Assembly: GCF_002895435.1 (NCBI RefSeq)
Contig: NZ_POYJ01000001.1
Span: 434,001 to 498,000 of the forward strand
Direction of reading: 5' to 3'
DNA length: 64,000 nt
DNA from: Aquimarina sediminis
GTDB lineage: Bacteria > Bacteroidota > Bacteroidia > Flavobacteriales > Flavobacteriaceae
The notes below the pieces were generated by a model. That model was given only the letters and a program-made list of their open reading frames with translations, searched no databases and was not told the DNA's origin. Of the stretch, positions 52,463 through 61,976 are shown piece after piece. Within the stretch, counting starts at the first letter, position 1; each line of letters opens with the position of its first letter. A program made the position numbers and the translations under genes.

Positions 52463-54340
52463 ATGAGAACCTATACACTATTATTACTACTGTTTTCGTT
52501 TAGTATAGCAAACAGTGCCGAGAAAAAAACTCCTTCAGCAATAGAAGAAGTAACCATATATCTTACGGGAGCGCAAATAAAACGAACAGCTATAGCAAAC
52601 TTAACACAAGGAACCAATGAAATTATACTAAATAATCTATCAGCCAACATTGATGAAAATAGCATTCAGGTTTCTGGGTTAAAAAACGCTACTATTCTCT
52701 CTATAAATTTTGCTATTAATTATCTAGAAAAGAAAAAAGATTCTGAAGAATTAGAATCATTAAGGAATAAACTTAAAGAATTTTTACTCAAAAAAAACAG
52801 TTTGGATAATATAATTTCAGGACTTAGACAAGAAGAAAAGCTTTTAGACAATAATCAACAACTAGGTAGTGACACTACTCCAATTTCTTTAGATAAAATA
52901 AAAGAAATTTCTACGTATTATAGAAACAGATCTACAGCTATAAAAAACGATATATACTCCACAACTCAAAAAATTGACAAACTAAGCAGTGATATTGATA
53001 ACATCAGAAATGAAATGATAAAACTTGGGGATCATATTAAAGAAGAACGAGGAGAGATCAGAATAAAACTAGATGCTCCCACGGTATCCAATCTAAAATT
53101 GGAAATACGCTATAATGTTAGCAACGCAGGATGGTTTCCTTTTTATGATATAAAATCAGAGAGTATCAAAAAACCGCTTAATATTGCTTATAAAGCCAAT
53201 GTTTATCAACAAACAGGAACCGACTGGAAAAATGCTAATATTATTTTATCTACTGGTGACCCTAATACTAACAACATAAAGCCAGATCTTACTACTAAAT
53301 ATCTAAATTTTACATATGGAAACTATAGAAGAAATTACACAAAACAAAATTATGGATACAAATATAATCCCACGATAAGAAAAGTAACAGGTATCATTAC
53401 CGACGAGCAAGGAGTACCACTTCCTGGTGTAAATGTGGTAGAAAAAGGAACTAGTAACGGTACCCTGACTGATTTTGATGGTAAATATACCATAGAAATA
53501 CAAGGAGGAAGAGAACTCTCATTCTCATATGTTGGTTTTAGTATTAAAACGATTCCGATTTATTCATCTTCAATACATATAAAGCTTGAAGAAGATGTAT
53601 CTCAATTAGAAGAAGTGGTCGTAGTTACAAGAGGGCATTCTAATTCTTTAAGCGGCAGAATTTCTGGAGTTGAAGTCAAAAAAGAACAAGAAAAAAGGGA
53701 ATACAATCAAATTGTAGAAACCAAAGAAACTGGAATAACCAATACCAGATTTAAAATCAAAAAGAAATATACTATTAAATCTAATGCTGATATTACGGTT
53801 ATAGAAATAGATAATTTTGACATGAACACCAATTACCAATATTATGCAGCACCAGAACTTAACGAAAATGTATTTCTAACCGCAAAACTAGGCAATTGGG
53901 AGCAATTTAATCTCTTAGCAGGAGAAGCAAGCATATACTTTGAAGGTAACTTTGCCGGAAAAACAAACATAAACCCTCTTGCATCTAGCGATAGTTTAAC
54001 GGTTTCGTTAGGTATTGACCCCAATATCGTTGTAAAAAGAGAACAACTAGATAATTTCAAAAGTAAATCATTTATTGGTTCATCCAAAATTATAAACAAT
54101 GGTTATAAAATTAGTATAAAAAATAACAGGCAAAATAAAATCAATATTATTCTGGAGGATCGTATCCCCATTTCACAAAATAAAGAAATACGACTAGATG
54201 ATTTGATTACCAATGGTTCTAGATATAACAATAAGACAGGAATTATGAGATGGAAATTGGACATTTTACCAAATCAAAAAACAGAAAAACAATTCTCTTA
54301 TCAGGTTAAATATCCAAAAAGCAGAAAAATAAATCTTTAG
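52463..54340 (+). CDS. DUF4139 (mucoidy-inhibitor-A-like) protein with inserted SusC-type domain
   Basis: The frame starts at 52403, but ATG 52463 begins a clear signal peptide (RTYTLLLLLFSFSIANSAEKK), leaving 625 residues. An N-terminal DUF4140 domain (VTIYLTGAQIKRTAIANL) is followed by a coiled coil (about 85-195). The first part of DUF4139 (LEIRYNVSNAGWFPFYDI) comes next. Then a carboxypeptidase-regulatory-like domain of about 75 residues (TGIITDEQGVPLPGVNVVE) ends in EDVSQLEEVVVVTRG, the wording of a SusC plug start. DUF4139 then resumes (YYAAPELNENVFLTAKLGNWEQF). The protein is exported; the function is unknown. Its stop overlaps the convergent neighbour by 4 bases. Confidence 0.88.
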   Translation: MRTYTLLLLLFSFSIANSAEKKTPSAIEEVTIYLTGAQIKRTAIANLTQGTNEIILNNLSANIDENSIQVSGLKNATILSINFAINYLEKKKDSEELESLRNKLKEFLLKKNSLDNIISGLRQEEKLLDNNQQLGSDTTPISLDKIKEISTYYRNRSTAIKNDIYSTTQKIDKLSSDIDNIRNEMIKLGDHIKEERGEIRIKLDAPTVSNLKLEIRYNVSNAGWFPFYDIKSESIKKPLNIAYKANVYQQTGTDWKNANIILSTGDPNTNNIKPDLTTKYLNFTYGNYRRNYTKQNYGYKYNPTIRKVTGIITDEQGVPLPGVNVVEKGTSNGTLTDFDGKYTIEIQGGRELSFSYVGFSIKTIPIYSSSIHIKLEEDVSQLEEVVVVTRGHSNSLSGRISGVEVKKEQEKREYNQIVETKETGITNTRFKIKKKYTIKSNADITVIEIDNFDMNTNYQYYAAPELNENVFLTAKLGNWEQFNLLAGEASIYFEGNFAGKTNINPLASSDSLTVSLGIDPNIVVKREQLDNFKSKSFIGSSKIINNGYKISIKNNRQNKINIILEDRIPISQNKEIRLDDLITNGSRYNNKTGIMRWKLDILPNQKTEKQFSYQVKYPKSRKINL

Positions 54341-54735
54341 CGCTGAAACGTATATTTAAAACCATCTCTAAATTGTTCGTCAATAACAAGCTCATTTGTC
54401 GTAACTTCAAGATTACCCAAATTTCTATTATTGACGAGCAACTCTTTAATACCATCGGTGATAGTTGTCGAATATGGATAAGTTCCTGTTGGTAATATAT
54501 CTTCGACATTACTAGAATTAGTATTAACCACTTTTACTTGCTTGTTTACTTCATCAAAAACCCAAACAATAACACCCTTATCAAAATCAGCATCGACTCC
54601 CATAAATCCTCCTGATACATTGGTTAAATTCCAGGTACCGCTTAGACCAGATGAGTTGTCAGCATTAGGAGCATCATCATCTCCACTACAGCTGATAATC
54701 ATAAATATGAATACTATATAAACAAAATGTTTCAT
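54337..54735 (-). CDS. lipocalin-like lipoprotein
   Basis: 132 residues. Signal and lipobox FMIISC, then SGDDDAPNADNSSG, an acidic linker typical of surface lipoproteins. The domain opens with LSGTWNLTNVSGGFMG and continues as short beta strands (VIVWVFDEVNKQVKVV, LGNLEVTTNELVIDE), the flavobacterial lipocalin-like pattern. Ligand unknown. It ends by overlapping the stop of the DUF4139 gene from the other strand. Confidence 0.82.
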   Translation of the reverse strand: MKHFVYIVFIFMIISCSGDDDAPNADNSSGLSGTWNLTNVSGGFMGVDADFDKGVIVWVFDEVNKQVKVVNTNSSNVEDILPTGTYPYSTTITDGIKELLVNNRNLGNLEVTTNELVIDEQFRDGFKYTFQR

Positions 54736-54849
54736 CGTTGATGTTTTTTAGTTTCTATCATATAGACGAAAAGCCTCCCGTATTAGTTGCGTAGCAAAAT
54801 GTTAAATATTAATATAGATTCAAATGTATAAGTAAACAAATAACACAAT

Positions 54850-56295
54850 TTACCGAACTATAGTTTCAGCAATACATTCTATTTCATCCAAAAGAGCCAT
54901 CAAATCCTCTTCTTTGGTCAATGGATTCATAATAGTGGTTCTTAAATATTTATCCTCTCCTATTGTTGTTTGAACAATATAAAATTTACCCGATGCAACT
55001 AATGATTGGCGTATCTCATTATTTACCTTATTGAGGTTATTCCCTCTTACATTTATATATCTAAAATTAACAATATTAGATTCAGGTTCTAAAGCAAGTT
55101 TAAAATTGGGTCGTTTACGTATCATTTTTGAAAACACCTCTGTTAAACCATATAAACGGTCAACATTTCTTTCAAATATTTTCTCCCCATGTGTTTTAAG
55201 GATAGCATATACCTTAATCGACATCATAAGTTTTGTGCACTCAAAAGTTCTTTTTCCAGAATTATACCATTCTTTTGTGTGTTGAGAATCCCAAAGGTAT
55301 TGTGCTTTTTGAGCAAAAGTTTGGTATGCATCTTCTTCCTTTTTAAAAATAAGTCCGGTATTTAAAGCAGGCGTCATTAGCATTTTATGAAAATCAATTA
55401 CAACAGAATCTGCACGATCTATTCCTTTTGTCAAATGTTTATATCGTTCTGAAAACACAACAGCTCCGCCGTGAGCTCCGTCTACATGAAACCACAGATT
55501 ATGTTGTTCTGCAAAATTTGCAAGCCTATCTAGGTCATCATAAGAACCAGTAGCTGTAGAACAAGCACAACCAATAACAGCAATTACATGCAATCCATTT
55601 GATTTGGCATTATCTAAAGCTTCTTCTAATAAATCTATATTTATTTTAAATTCTTTATCTACAGGTACTTTAATGATCCCTTCGCTGCCAAACCCTAAAA
55701 TCCTAGCGGCTCTATCGATACAATAATGTGCTTCTTCAGAAACTATCACTGCCAATTTTTCCTGGTGCCCATTTTCCCATATTGCAGATGGGGCTTTTGC
55801 TTTGCGCGCAGCTAATAAAGCCGTTAGATTGGCCAGTGTTCCTCCTGATGTAAGAAAACCAGAAGTTTTTGTTTTATATCCTATCTTTTTGGCAACAAAA
55901 TCAGTTACAATCTTCTCGATTGCATTTGCTGCCATTCCCATTTCATATACTCCTGTACCATTACTAAGCATATCAGACATAAGCCCAGCCAAAGTAGAAA
56001 CCAATGCCGGAACAGCAACCTGGTGTCCAATGTATCTAGGGTGATGAACATGAATCGAATGTTCTAATATATTTTTGAACACATCCAAAATCCCTGATTC
56101 TGATGAAAAATCTTGCTCCCAATAAGCCAACTCATCTTTAGGGTTTTGGTATGAAAGTACAGGATAATCACTATTAGAATGCGCCTTTTCTAAGTGATCT
56201 GCAAGAAGATCAATAACCTGATGCCCTAGCTCTCTAAAATGAGATGCATCATAAGCTTTTTCTAATATATCAAATTTGGATGTTGTACTCTGCAT
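54850..56295 (-). CDS. PLP-dependent group II amino-acid decarboxylase
   Basis: The frame extends to 56364, but ATG 56295 gives a normal start (MQSTTSKFDILEKAYD) and 481 residues. HPRYIGHQVAVPAL, GFLTSGGTLANLTALLAAR, FHVDGAHGGAVVFSE and the PLP lysine near residue 304 in DFHKMLMTPAL are visible. The family includes glutamate, aromatic-amino-acid and 2,4-diaminobutyrate decarboxylases, and the substrate cannot be fixed here. It is divergent from a LysR regulator and near a dicarboxylate/amino-acid symporter, which suggests acidic amino acids, as inference. Confidence 0.9.
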   Translation of the reverse strand: MQSTTSKFDILEKAYDASHFRELGHQVIDLLADHLEKAHSNSDYPVLSYQNPKDELAYWEQDFSSESGILDVFKNILEHSIHVHHPRYIGHQVAVPALVSTLAGLMSDMLSNGTGVYEMGMAANAIEKIVTDFVAKKIGYKTKTSGFLTSGGTLANLTALLAARKAKAPSAIWENGHQEKLAVIVSEEAHYCIDRAARILGFGSEGIIKVPVDKEFKINIDLLEEALDNAKSNGLHVIAVIGCACSTATGSYDDLDRLANFAEQHNLWFHVDGAHGGAVVFSERYKHLTKGIDRADSVVIDFHKMLMTPALNTGLIFKKEEDAYQTFAQKAQYLWDSQHTKEWYNSGKRTFECTKLMMSIKVYAILKTHGEKIFERNVDRLYGLTEVFSKMIRKRPNFKLALEPESNIVNFRYINVRGNNLNKVNNEIRQSLVASGKFYIVQTTIGEDKYLRTTIMNPLTKEEDLMALLDEIECIAETIVR

Positions 56296-56341
56296 CTTAT
56301 AAAAATTAGTGATTATATAAATAACGTAAAACCATAAAAAT

Positions 56342-56396
56342 GTCAGCTTGTAAACAAATACCATACTTTAATACCATATCCGAAAAACAAGCTGAC
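56342..56396. repeat. 10-base inverted repeat in the leader of the decarboxylase gene
   Basis: GTCAGCTTGT (56342-56351) and ACAAGCTGAC (56387-56396) are perfect complements around 35 bases. Inside the loop AATACCATA occurs twice. On the minus strand the second arm is followed by ATTTTTAT, 47 bases before the decarboxylase ATG. It could be an attenuator-type hairpin or an operator. Confidence 0.45.
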
Positions 56397-56399
56397 GAA

Positions 56400-56412
56400 T
56401 TCTGATCAGGAA
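56400..56412. promoter_or_regulatory. LysR-type (T-N11-A) box between decarboxylase and LysR genes
   Basis: TTCTGATCAGGAA begins with T, ends with A after 11 bases, and is nearly palindromic around TGATCA. LysR-type regulators bind such sites in the gap to a divergent target gene. Its place, 104 bases before one start and 112 before the other, fits. Confidence 0.45.
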
Positions 56413-56524
56413 TCCTCCAATATGCGCAATGGAATAAACAAACATTTAAACATGTCAAAATTAATCATCTCTATTTATAATAAAAAATACTTAATTTTAA
56501 TAAATTAATAACAAAAATTTATAA

Positions 56525-57406
56525 ATGAATATTCAGCAGTTAAAAAATGTAGTGGTGTTATCAGAAAAACTAAATTTTTCAAGAGCAGCAGAAGAATTGA
56601 ATATTGTGCAACCCGCTTTAAGCAGGCAAATAAAACAGCTAGAAGAGCTTATTGGTGCAACTATATTCAAAAGAGATAAACGAAATGTAAAACTTACTCC
56701 AGCAGGAGATTACTTTATTAAAGAAGTAAGAAAAATACTCATCCAATTAGAACGAGTTACACAACAGACTAATAATATTCATAATGGACAAGCCGGAGAG
56801 ATCAGGGTTGGTTTCACACATTCTATAATGCAAACTATTCTACCAGATATATTAAAAAAAATCAACCATCAAATACCTGGAATAAAAGCCGTTTTAAGAG
56901 AAATGAATAACCGAGATCAATATCTAGCATTGCAACAAAATGAATTGGATATTGGTTTTGCTACAAATCCTATGGTTCCTTTTAGTTTAAAAAGTAAGGT
57001 ATTACATATCGATAACTTTGTTATATTATTACCAGAAGATCATCCTGTTACAGAAAGTAACTATGTAGATTTCTCAATTTTTTCTAATGAAGAATTTATA
57101 TTTCCTTCACTTGCAGATGGACCAAACTATGTTCATATTCTGGAATCTATCTGCATTGATGCTGGCTTTACACCTAAAATCATCCATGAAACCGACTCTG
57201 CTAGTACAAGTTTCAGACTTGTAGAAGCTGGATTGGGTATTTCCTTTGAACCTATATCATCATTACATGGACACGAGTTTCCAATAAAAAGTATCGAACT
57301 AAAAAACATCAAACAAAAGGCCCAATTAACCATGATGTGGAATCCTGAAAGAGAATCAGATTATCCTATGCTTTTCGAGTTACTTAAAAACTGGAAATCA
57401 AACTAA
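56525..57406 (+). CDS. LysR-family transcriptional regulator
   Basis: 293 residues. The N-terminal HTH (IQQLKNVVVLSEKLNFSRAAEEL, VQPALSRQIKQLEELIGATIFKR) is followed by a LysR substrate-binding domain (IRVGFTHSIMQTILPDIL, LDIGFATNPMVPF, ETDSASTSFRLVEAGLGISF). It is divergent from the decarboxylase gene with a T-N11-A box between them, so it probably controls that gene. It converges with the symporter gene, 9 bases apart. Confidence 0.95.
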   Translation: MNIQQLKNVVVLSEKLNFSRAAEELNIVQPALSRQIKQLEELIGATIFKRDKRNVKLTPAGDYFIKEVRKILIQLERVTQQTNNIHNGQAGEIRVGFTHSIMQTILPDILKKINHQIPGIKAVLREMNNRDQYLALQQNELDIGFATNPMVPFSLKSKVLHIDNFVILLPEDHPVTESNYVDFSIFSNEEFIFPSLADGPNYVHILESICIDAGFTPKIIHETDSASTSFRLVEAGLGISFEPISSLHGHEFPIKSIELKNIKQKAQLTMMWNPERESDYPMLFELLKNWKSN

Positions 57407-57415
57407 TTGTAAATA

Positions 57416-58738
57416 TTACCCTTTATAATCATCATCCCATTCTTTTACATGAGGTTCTCCAAGTTTTCCTACAGATTTTGCTACAATCATAGATACCGTA
57501 GCATCTCCAGTAACATTAACTGTAGTTCTTAACATATCTAATGGTCTATCCACAGCAAAAATTAATGCCAAGCCTATAGGTAATTTATCAGAAGGAAAAC
57601 CTATTGCTTCTAAAACAATAACCAACATCACCATTCCTGCACCAGGAACAGCCGCAGACCCAATAGAAGCTAATAAAGCCGTTAATACTATAGTAATTTG
57701 ATTACTAAAAGTTAGTCCTTCTGGCCAAAGTACTTGCATAATAAATACAGAGGCAACAGCTTGATATAAACTAGTACCATCCATATTTATAGTTGCTCCC
57801 ACAGGTAACACAAAACTGGATACTTCTTTGTCCACTCCTATATGCTCCTCTACTCTTTCCATTGTTACCGGAAGTGTTGCCGCACTAGAGCTTGTTGAAA
57901 ATGCTAATAACTGCGCAGGGCTAATTTCTTTTAAAAACCACAATGGTGATTTCTTTGTTATTAAAGTAACCAAAATACAGTAAAACACAATCATTAATGC
58001 TAGTCCAAATACAACCACACCAGCATACTTTAACAACGCCAATAAGATATCCGGATCATCCGATGTTACTACTACATTTGCTAGTAATGCAAAAACAGCG
58101 TATGGTGCTGTGAGCATTATTAAATCGACCATTTTTAACACTACATCATTAAGGCTATCAAAAAACTTCTTGAGAGGCTCTGATTCTGAAGGCTTAACCA
58201 ATAACATACTAATCCCCAAAAATATTGCAAAAAATATTACCTGTAGCATCAATTTATTATCACTCATTGCTTTAAAAGCATTTTGAGGAACCATATCAAC
58301 TATAAACTGCAGTGGTCCACTTTCTTTTTGCCTACCAGCTTCAGCAATACGCTCAGATATTTTTGCATTACCAGCATATTCTGTACTTAATTTTTCTATG
58401 GTTTCGGGAGTGATTCCATTTCCTGGTTTAAAGGCATTAACTAATAATAAACCTATGGTTATCGCAACTACGGTTGTCAAAATATAAATAACGATGGTTC
58501 TTCCTCCGATCAATTTAAATTTTGAAATATCTTTTAGATCAGAAATACCTTTTATTAATGAAGCCAATATTAAAGGAACAGCGATAAGTTTAAGAAGGTT
58601 TACAAAGATAGTCCCAAAAGGAGCGATCCAATCCCCTGTAAATCCTTTTCCCCAAGATATTGTTGTCATTATAAATCCGAATAATATACCGAGTATCATT
58701 CCGATCATGATTTTCCAATGTAGTGCTATTTTTTTCAT
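57416..58738 (-). CDS. dicarboxylate/amino acid:cation symporter (DAACS)
   Basis: 440 residues with eight membrane helices and two re-entrant loops. The serine-rich loop STSSSAATLPVTM and the substrate- and sodium-binding NMDGTSLYQAVASVF are present, as is FAVDRPLDMLRTTVNVTGDA with the Asp and Arg that bind acidic substrates. It imports glutamate, aspartate or C4-dicarboxylates with Na+ or H+. The conserved Arg in DMLRTTVNV argues for an acidic substrate. It is next to the LysR-decarboxylase pair, which could use the imported amino acid. Confidence 0.94.
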   Translation of the reverse strand: MKKIALHWKIMIGMILGILFGFIMTTISWGKGFTGDWIAPFGTIFVNLLKLIAVPLILASLIKGISDLKDISKFKLIGGRTIVIYILTTVVAITIGLLLVNAFKPGNGITPETIEKLSTEYAGNAKISERIAEAGRQKESGPLQFIVDMVPQNAFKAMSDNKLMLQVIFFAIFLGISMLLVKPSESEPLKKFFDSLNDVVLKMVDLIMLTAPYAVFALLANVVVTSDDPDILLALLKYAGVVVFGLALMIVFYCILVTLITKKSPLWFLKEISPAQLLAFSTSSSAATLPVTMERVEEHIGVDKEVSSFVLPVGATINMDGTSLYQAVASVFIMQVLWPEGLTFSNQITIVLTALLASIGSAAVPGAGMVMLVIVLEAIGFPSDKLPIGLALIFAVDRPLDMLRTTVNVTGDATVSMIVAKSVGKLGEPHVKEWDDDYKG

Positions 58739-58798
58739 TTGAAAAATTTAAATTTTTAAGCCAAAACAGCGTCGAAGATATAAATTAAAAATAATAAT

Positions 58799-58837
58799 AA
58801 GGGAGATAAATTGCGAAATACGAGATAAAATTCCCTT
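58799..58837. terminator. weak hairpin between aroC and the symporter gene
   Basis: AAGGGA (58799-58804) and TCCCTT (58832-58837) pair across 27 bases that contain AGATAAA twice. T-rich sequence follows on both strands. It lies past the aroC stop and may end that gene, but the stem is short. Confidence 0.3.
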
Positions 58838-58922
58838 TTTTTTGATATAAGAGTACCTCAAGCAGTTAATTATTTAAAATTTACCACTTCAATCTATTCA
58901 ATATAGAAATCTAAATCTTGAT

Positions 58923-59987
58923 TTATTTTTTAATTGTTCTGTTCATCAACCAGTAATCCACCAAAACAAGGGCAGCCATAGCCTCTACAATAGGCACAGC
59001 TCTTGGAACCACACAAGGATCATGTCTTCCTTTTCCTTGCATAGTAACTATATTACCTTCTTTATCGATTGTTTCCTGATCCTGCATAATAGTAGCTACT
59101 GGTTTGAAGGCTACATTAAAATAGATATCCATTCCGTTAGATATCCCACCCTGGATACCTCCAGAAAGGTTAGTTTTGGTAGAACCATCAGTGTTAAAAA
59201 GGTCATTATGCTGGCTTCCTTTTAACTCGGCACCGGCAAAGCCGCTTCCGTACTCAAAACCTTTAACGGCATTAATTGACAGCATTGCTTTTCCTAGTTC
59301 AGCATGTAATTTATCAAATGCTGGTTCTCCCAAACCTACAGGTGTTCCAGAAATAACACAGCTTACCACTCCACCCACAGTATCTCCTTCTTTACGAATT
59401 TGCTTTATATAGGTTTCCATTTCGCTAGCCTTCTTAGCATCTGGACAGCGTACAATATTACTTTCTGTTAACGACAGGTCAAGTTCGGTATAATTTTTCT
59501 CTAGTTTAATAGCTCCAACACCACTTACATACGCATTAAACTTTACCTCTGTTAATACTTGTTTGGCAATTGCTCCAGCTACTACTCTACTTGCAGTTTC
59601 ACGAGCAGAAGATCTTCCCCCACCTCTGTAATCTCTAACACCATACTTTTGATCATACGTATAATCAGCATGTGATGGTCTATATGAATCTTTAATATGC
59701 GAATAATCCTTAGATTTTTGATTTGCATTTTTAACTGCAAAACCAATTGGGGTTCCTGTTGTGACACCTTCAAAAATGCCAGAAAAAAACTCTACCGTAT
59801 CCGGTTCTTTTCGTTGTGTAACAATTGCTGACTGCCCTGGTTTTCGGCGATCTAATTCATTTTGGATTGCTTCAAAATCTAATCTTATGCCAGATGGGCA
59901 TCCATCAATAACTCCTCCAATTGCAACTCCATGCGATTCTCCAAAAGTAGTTACCTTAAATAGGTTACCAAATGTATTTCCTGCCAT
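58923..59987 (-). CDS. aroC: chorismate synthase
   Basis: The frame is open from 60005, but ATG 59987 gives the standard start ([20 protein letters not shown]) and 354 residues. The signatures are [52 protein letters not shown] and [17 protein letters not shown]. It converts 5-enolpyruvylshikimate-3-phosphate to chorismate with reduced FMN. It is monocistronic and unlinked to aroQ in this window. Confidence 0.97.
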   Translation of the reverse strand: MAGNTFGNLFKVTTFGESHGVAIGGVIDGCPSGIRLDFEAIQNELDRRKPGQSAIVTQRKEPDTVEFFSGIFEGVTTGTPIGFAVKNANQKSKDYSHIKDSYRPSHADYTYDQKYGVRDYRGGGRSSARETASRVVAGAIAKQVLTEVKFNAYVSGVGAIKLEKNYTELDLSLTESNIVRCPDAKKASEMETYIKQIRKEGDTVGGVVSCVISGTPVGLGEPAFDKLHAELGKAMLSINAVKGFEYGSGFAGAELKGSQHNDLFNTDGSTKTNLSGGIQGGISNGMDIYFNVAFKPVATIMQDQETIDKEGNIVTMQGKGRHDPCVVPRAVPIVEAMAALVLVDYWLMNRTIKK

Positions 59988-60254
59988 GCATTCAATTTTT
60001 AGCAAATGTAATTTTTAATCTTTAAAAATATAGTGGTAATATGATATAAAAATCTGCTTTTTGATTACAAATATTAAATACATTACCAATTTTGTACTAA
60101 ACCATTATGTAAATACTATTTGTAAGTTTGTTGTAATGAGTTAAGTATTTATTAATAACATAATGAATTAGTAAAGGATTCTTAACAATATACTTATAGT
60201 TTCTTAATCTCCCATTTATCATCCATCCTTTTATTTGTGTAACTATTGTATTTT

Positions 60255-61112
60255 ATGAAAAAACGTACTGTGGAGCTTGTTGTGATTTCTGATATTCATC
60301 TTGGGACATATGGTTGTCATGCCAAAGAGCTTCTTAATTACTTAAATAGCATTAAACCCAAAACACTTATTCTTAATGGGGATATTATAGATATTTGGCA
60401 ATTTAGAAAACGTTACTTCCCTAAATCACATCTTAAAATTATCAAAAAGATAATTTCTTTTGCTTCAAAAGGTACCCAGGTAATTTACATTACAGGTAAC
60501 CATGATGAGATGTTAAGAAAATTTAGTGATGCAGAGATTGGTGATTTTAAACTTGTTGATAAGCTAGTACTAGATTTGGATGGTAAAAAAGCTTGGTTTT
60601 TCCATGGTGATATTTTTGATGCTTCTATCCAAAATGCCAAATGGTTAGCTAAACTTGGTGGATGGGGATATGATATGCTAATTCTTTTGAATCAGGCTAT
60701 CAATTGGTTTTTGGTTAATATTGGACGAGAAAAGTTTTCTCTATCCAAAAAAATCAAAAATAGTGTTAAGAAAGCAGTTAAATATATTAATGATTTTGAA
60801 GATGTTGCCTCTGAGTTAGCCGTTAAAAACAAATACAATTATGTAGTTTGTGGACACATCCACCAACCACAAATGCGTGAATATAAAAATAAAAATGGAT
60901 CATGTATCTACTTAAATTCGGGTGATTGGATAGAAAATCTAACCTCTCTTGAATATAATAATAAAAAGTGGAAGTTAATTCAATACGAAAATGAGTCTAT
61001 GGAAACTTATTCTGAGTTCAACGAAGAGCTAGAGGATATAAAAATAGAACCAGAGGCACTACAAGCTTCTTTTGTGGTCAATCAACTGATCACATCTGTT
61101 AAAAAACTATAA
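60255..61112 (+). CDS. calcineurin-like phosphoesterase, UDP-2,3-diacylglucosamine diphosphatase type
   Basis: 285 residues from ATG 60255 (an in-frame TTG at 60246 adds three and is rejected). All metal-site motifs are present: ISDIHLGTYG (Asp13, His15), LNGDIIDIWQF, TGNHDEML, FFHGDIFD and CGHIHQPQM. This is the LpxH-like COG2908 group that cleaves UDP-diacylglucosamine in lipid A synthesis. The flavobacterial members are longer than E. coli LpxH, and the assignment is by family. A C-terminal tail of about 40 residues is extra. Confidence 0.88.
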   Translation: MKKRTVELVVISDIHLGTYGCHAKELLNYLNSIKPKTLILNGDIIDIWQFRKRYFPKSHLKIIKKIISFASKGTQVIYITGNHDEMLRKFSDAEIGDFKLVDKLVLDLDGKKAWFFHGDIFDASIQNAKWLAKLGGWGYDMLILLNQAINWFLVNIGREKFSLSKKIKNSVKKAVKYINDFEDVASELAVKNKYNYVVCGHIHQPQMREYKNKNGSCIYLNSGDWIENLTSLEYNNKKWKLIQYENESMETYSEFNEELEDIKIEPEALQASFVVNQLITSVKKL

Positions 61113-61141
61113 TACTCTTGTAGTTTCTTTTCAGGATCATA

Positions 61142-61975
61142 CTAAAAGTTCAATTTTTTTAGTAGTTCTTTTGCTTTATCATAATTATAGTTTGTTTCCT
61201 TTTTAAGAGTCAACAACAATTCTTTTTTGGCTTTTTCTTTATCTCCCATTTTTATATAAACTAATGCTTTATACCAATATCCTTTGGAACTATCCAAAAA
61301 GTCCTTTTGTAACAAACTATCAAAAGTTTTTAAAGCATTTTGATAATCACCAATTTCTAAGTACGATGCCCCTAAGTATGATAGAGCATGGGCTCGATTA
61401 TCAATAACATTATCTTCGGCTTGTCTATTTACAATTTGAGAAAAAACAATTATTGCTTCTTCATAGTGTTTATTAGTAAACAAACGTTCTCCTTCTTCTA
61501 TCTCATTATTCACATCACTCTGCATAACAAGAGATGGTAATTCACTCCAATCACAATACTCGACATACAATGTTTCTGTGGTTGTTGGCGAATTATCAAA
61601 GTACTGAACTAATAATAAAATAGCAATAACAGCAGCAATAGCACCAATATAGTAAAACAAAATATTCTTCTTCTTTCTCTCACTTTCATCAGAATATTGA
61701 CTCCCTACTTCTTGTATTTTTTTTTCAATTTCAGAATATACTTTTCCTCTTTTTAAGTTCTTTATTTTATCAATTTCTTCTCTGTTGTCTCCTTCTTTCT
61801 GTAAAACCCATTCTTTTTCACCAATAGCCGATGCTACCGATCTGTGGATTTGTATTTCTTCATCAAGTTTGGGATCAGAAGCCATTTTTAGCTCAAATGC
61901 TTCTTTCTCACTATCGTTCATTAATCCAGATAAATATGTCTCTATTTGATTGTATGTCATGTCATCAAACTCCAT
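61142..61975 (-). CDS. membrane TPR protein, probable anti-sigma factor
   Basis: 277 residues. The first 60 (MTYNQIETYLSGLMNDSEKEAFELKMASD) resemble the short N-terminal domain of Bacteroidota anti-sigma factors. A charged linker leads to one membrane helix at about 105-126. The periplasmic part has at least two tetratricopeptide repeats (HALSYLGASYLEIGDYQNALKTF, GYWYKALVYIKMGDKEKAKKEL). It starts one base after the sigma-factor stop, so the two are coupled. Sequestering that sigma factor at the membrane is inference from position and topology. Confidence 0.85.
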   Translation of the reverse strand: MEFDDMTYNQIETYLSGLMNDSEKEAFELKMASDPKLDEEIQIHRSVASAIGEKEWVLQKEGDNREEIDKIKNLKRGKVYSEIEKKIQEVGSQYSDESERKKKNILFYYIGAIAAVIAILLLVQYFDNSPTTTETLYVEYCDWSELPSLVMQSDVNNEIEEGERLFTNKHYEEAIIVFSQIVNRQAEDNVIDNRAHALSYLGASYLEIGDYQNALKTFDSLLQKDFLDSSKGYWYKALVYIKMGDKEKAKKELLLTLKKETNYNYDKAKELLKKLNF

Positions 61976-61976
61976 T

